From Massilia aurea (GTDB taxonomy: Bacteria; Pseudomonadota; Gammaproteobacteria; Burkholderiales; Burkholderiaceae_D): DNA of 64,000 nt. The translations under genes were made by a program, and so were the position numbers. The stretch is taken from NCBI RefSeq assembly GCF_014200505.1, contig NZ_JACHBX010000001.1, positions 1,178,001 through 1,242,000 of the forward strand, given 5' to 3'. Below are positions 61,960 to 64,000 of this stretch, one piece after another (the stretch's first letter is position 1; every line of letters begins with the position of its first letter). The notes under the pieces were generated by a model, which saw nothing but the letters and a program-made list of their open reading frames with translations, made no database searches and was not told where the DNA came from.

Positions 61960-62754
61960 TCAGACTGCTACCGGCGCCTTGATGCCCGGATGCGGGTCGT
62001 ACCCGGTGATCTCGAAATCGTCGAAGCGGTAGTCGAACAGCGAGTCGGGTTTGCGCTTGATGACCAGTTGCGGCAACGCGCGCGTCTCGCGCGACAATTG
62101 TAGCTCGACCTGCTCCATGTGGTTGGCGTACAGGTGGCAATCGCCCCCGGTCCAGATGAAGTCGCCCACTTCCAGGCCCGCCTGCTGCGCCATCATGTGG
62201 GTCAGAATCGCATACGAGGCGATATTGAATGGCACGCCCAGGAAGATGTCGGCGCTGCGCTGGTACAGCTGGCACGACAGCTTGCCGTCGGCCACGTAGA
62301 ACTGGAACAGTGCATGGCAGGGCGGCAGCTTCATCGACGGCACGTCCGCCACGTTCCAGGCCGAGACGATCATGCGGCGCGAATCGGGCGTGGTGCGGAT
62401 CTGCTCGAGCACCTGCGCGATCTGGTCGATATGCTCGCCGGTGGGCGTTGGCCAGTTACGCCACTGGTAACCGTACACGGGCCCCAGATTGCCATCGGCG
62501 TCGGCCCATTCGTCCCAGATCGATACGCCGTTTTCCTTCAGGTACGCGATATTGGTCGAGCCCTGCAGGAACCAGATCAGTTCATGGATGATCGACTTCA
62601 GGTGCACTTTCTTGGTCGTCAGGAGCGGGAAGCCTTCCTGCAGATTGAAGCGCATCTGGTAGCCGAATACCGAGCGGGTGCCGGTGCCGGTGCGGTCGGT
62701 TTTGGTGGCGCCATGCTGCTGGACATGGCGCATGAAGTCGAGATATTGGCGCAT
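61960..62754 (-). CDS. thyA: Thymidylate synthase
   Basis: 264 residues, the size of the short (E. coli-type) enzyme. ThyA methylates dUMP to dTMP using methylene-tetrahydrofolate, yielding dihydrofolate for FolA. Motifs are [38 protein letters not shown], the catalytic Cys in [30 protein letters not shown] and [12 protein letters not shown]. All are intact. It is on the same strand as folA but about 27 kb from it. Confidence 0.97.
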   Translation of the reverse strand: MRQYLDFMRHVQQHGATKTDRTGTGTRSVFGYQMRFNLQEGFPLLTTKKVHLKSIIHELIWFLQGSTNIAYLKENGVSIWDEWADADGNLGPVYGYQWRNWPTPTGEHIDQIAQVLEQIRTTPDSRRMIVSAWNVADVPSMKLPPCHALFQFYVADGKLSCQLYQRSADIFLGVPFNIASYAILTHMMAQQAGLEVGDFIWTGGDCHLYANHMEQVELQLSRETRALPQLVIKRKPDSLFDYRFDDFEITGYDPHPGIKAPVAV

Positions 62755-62795
62755 TGCGGGTTGTGTGATGAAGGAACTAACAACCCGTCATTCTA

Positions 62796-63929
62796 TCATC
62801 CGGTGCAAATGGGGTCGCTCGGGGCGCCGTGGCCGGTAGCCGGTGGCGCGGCCAGGCGATCGGCAAAGCGTTGCAACGCCAGGCGAAGCGCGTCATCGGG
62901 CATCGCCAGCAGGTTGTCACCCACGTAGATTTCGACGACGCTGGTATCGGGTAGCGCGCCGTGGGCGGCGCGGTTGTACAGCCAGATACCATGCTCGGCC
63001 GCCAGCGCATCGCGGATCGCCAGCGCATGATCGCGCGATACAGGCAGATGCAGGTGCAGCATATTCGCCTGGGGCGCGGCCGGGTTCACGCGGATCGCCG
63101 GGTGCGCGCGCAGCGCGGCATACAAGTGCTGCGTGCGTTTGAAATAATCGGGCATGGCCGCCAGGCGCGCGTCGAAGTCCATCGCGGCGGCCACCACGTA
63201 CGGGGAGCGGTGTATGACGTTCCCACCCTGGCGCCGGAACCATTCGGCGCAGCGCGCCACGAACTCGCTGCTGCCGGCCAGCATCGCGCCGCCCAGGCCA
63301 CCGAGGCCCTTGTACAGCGAGACATACACCGAATCGAAGCCGGCCGCGATCTGCGCCGCGCTGCGCCCATACCCGGCCGCCGCTTCCCACAGGCGCGCGC
63401 CGTCCATGTGCAGGTGGATGCCGCGCTCACGGCAGCCGCGCTTGATCGCCTCGAGTTCGTCCCAGGGCGAGAGCTGGCCGCCGATTTCGCGCATGGGAAT
63501 CTCGAGGCCCACGGCGCCCAGGCGGTCCGGCACGTCCAGCAGATCGGCGGCCGTCCATGGCCGGTGCCGGTCGCCCACGGGCAGCGCCTGGAAGTGGTCG
63601 AGTAACTGGTAGTTGGCCCGTTCGTGGACGAAGATGTGCGAGGTCGGGTGCAGCGCCACAAGGCGGCTGGCGCGCTCGAGGCAGGCCAGGCGTAGCGCCG
63701 TCACCTGCGCCATCGTGCCGCTGACGCAGAACACGGCGGCCTCGAAGCCGAGCGTGGCCGCAACCTTGGCCTCCAAGGACTGGATCAGGTCGCCATTGCC
63801 ATACACGTCGTGATCGATGTCGTGCTGCTCGCACCAGGCGGCCATCGCTGCAAAATGTTCGGCAGGACGGCGCTGGCGATGGCCGGGGAAGATCGTGTGG
63901 CAGCGGCGCTGCAGGGCGGATTCTGACAA
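62796..63929 (-). CDS. Threonine aldolase/beta-eliminating lyase family PLP enzyme
   Basis: 377 residues. The fold-type I PLP pattern is present: HDVYGNGDLIQSLEAKVA, CVSGTMAQVTAL (cofactor phosphate site), HMDGARLWEAA (Asp for the pyridine nitrogen) and the Schiff-base Lys in VSLYKGLGGLGGAM. This matches low-specificity L-threonine aldolases, which split threonine to glycine and acetaldehyde. The start YGNGD-type region and length are usual for the family, though the exact stereospecificity cannot be read. It ends 42 nt before thyA begins, and the 71 nt upstream to the window end hold nothing I can support. Confidence 0.88.
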   Translation of the reverse strand: MSESALQRRCHTIFPGHRQRRPAEHFAAMAAWCEQHDIDHDVYGNGDLIQSLEAKVAATLGFEAAVFCVSGTMAQVTALRLACLERASRLVALHPTSHIFVHERANYQLLDHFQALPVGDRHRPWTAADLLDVPDRLGAVGLEIPMREIGGQLSPWDELEAIKRGCRERGIHLHMDGARLWEAAAGYGRSAAQIAAGFDSVYVSLYKGLGGLGGAMLAGSSEFVARCAEWFRRQGGNVIHRSPYVVAAAMDFDARLAAMPDYFKRTQHLYAALRAHPAIRVNPAAPQANMLHLHLPVSRDHALAIRDALAAEHGIWLYNRAAHGALPDTSVVEIYVGDNLLAMPDDALRLALQRFADRLAAPPATGHGAPSDPICTG

Positions 63930-64000
63930 GGGGCACTCCGAAGGAACAGGAACGCTACTCTACACCGCGCCGGGCCGGCACAGGAAGTGCCCGGCCGGAT

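Overview
The window looks like chromosome of a high-GC betaproteobacterium of the Oxalobacteraceae, closest in style to Massilia, Duganella or Telluria. This rests on three things. Core genes are of betaproteobacterial type (recJ next to a COG4255/RpfE-type gene, lolCDE, dcd, folA, thyA). The exopolysaccharide locus has the EpsB-L-E-F-G set known from exosortase-bearing betaproteobacteria. Orphan VgrG and PAAR islands are also present. Placement below family level is inference; there is no rRNA or tRNA to anchor it.

Layout. 1-4660: a minus-strand membrane-protein/BNR-repeat group, then a metallo-hydrolase lipoprotein and a metallophosphoesterase that converge. 4788-4913: three copies of a short dispersed palindromic repeat. 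4945-7720: recJ and a COG4255 protein. 7928-12072: a lipoprotein-release operon with two tandem permease paralogues, LolD and a TatD nuclease. 12197-18491: an orphan type VI secretion (T6SS) module of VgrG, a lipase-like effector and a Tli4-like immunity protein, each overlapping the next by 4 nt. 18693-21044: comEC. 21055-24789: a Cpx-like two-component system divergent from a CpxP/Spy-like gene and a secreted intradiol dioxygenase, with a phased array of CpxR-type half-sites between them. 24903-26360: an alpha/beta hydrolase and dcd.

26407-31635 is a tandemly duplicated T6SS cargo island. Each unit has a PAAR gene, a putative zinc M15-type peptidoglycan peptidase and an exported cognate protein that is probably its immunity factor. 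In unit 1 the PAAR gene is reduced to a remnant. In unit 2 the peptidase has a nonsense codon and has lost a predicted zinc ligand, while its partner gene is intact. The two partner proteins have diverged in the N-terminal half and are nearly identical in the C-terminal half. This is the strongest candidate for an undescribed system here.

31687-35297: an Orn/Lys/Arg decarboxylase, a DUF4337-like protein and folA, all on the minus strand. 36065-55842 is a large exopolysaccharide locus. The plus-strand operon encodes the sugar-phosphate transferase, outer-membrane EpsL, export EpsE, chain-length EpsF, kinase EpsG, a Wzy-like polymerase, a Wzx-like flippase and five glycosyltransferases. A convergent minus-strand block adds five more transferases. 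An IS1595-type element (56056-57123) sits beside the terminator of a secreted lipoprotein gene. Two paralogous lipoproteins of unknown function (57174-59048 and 60300-61898) flank an uncharacterised transferase-like gene and probably belong to the polysaccharide locus. thyA and a threonine aldolase-like gene close the window, so the whole polysaccharide locus lies between folA and thyA.

All calls come from reading the sequence and from remembered family motifs; no database search was run. Where a start codon was moved from the longest frame, the reason is given.
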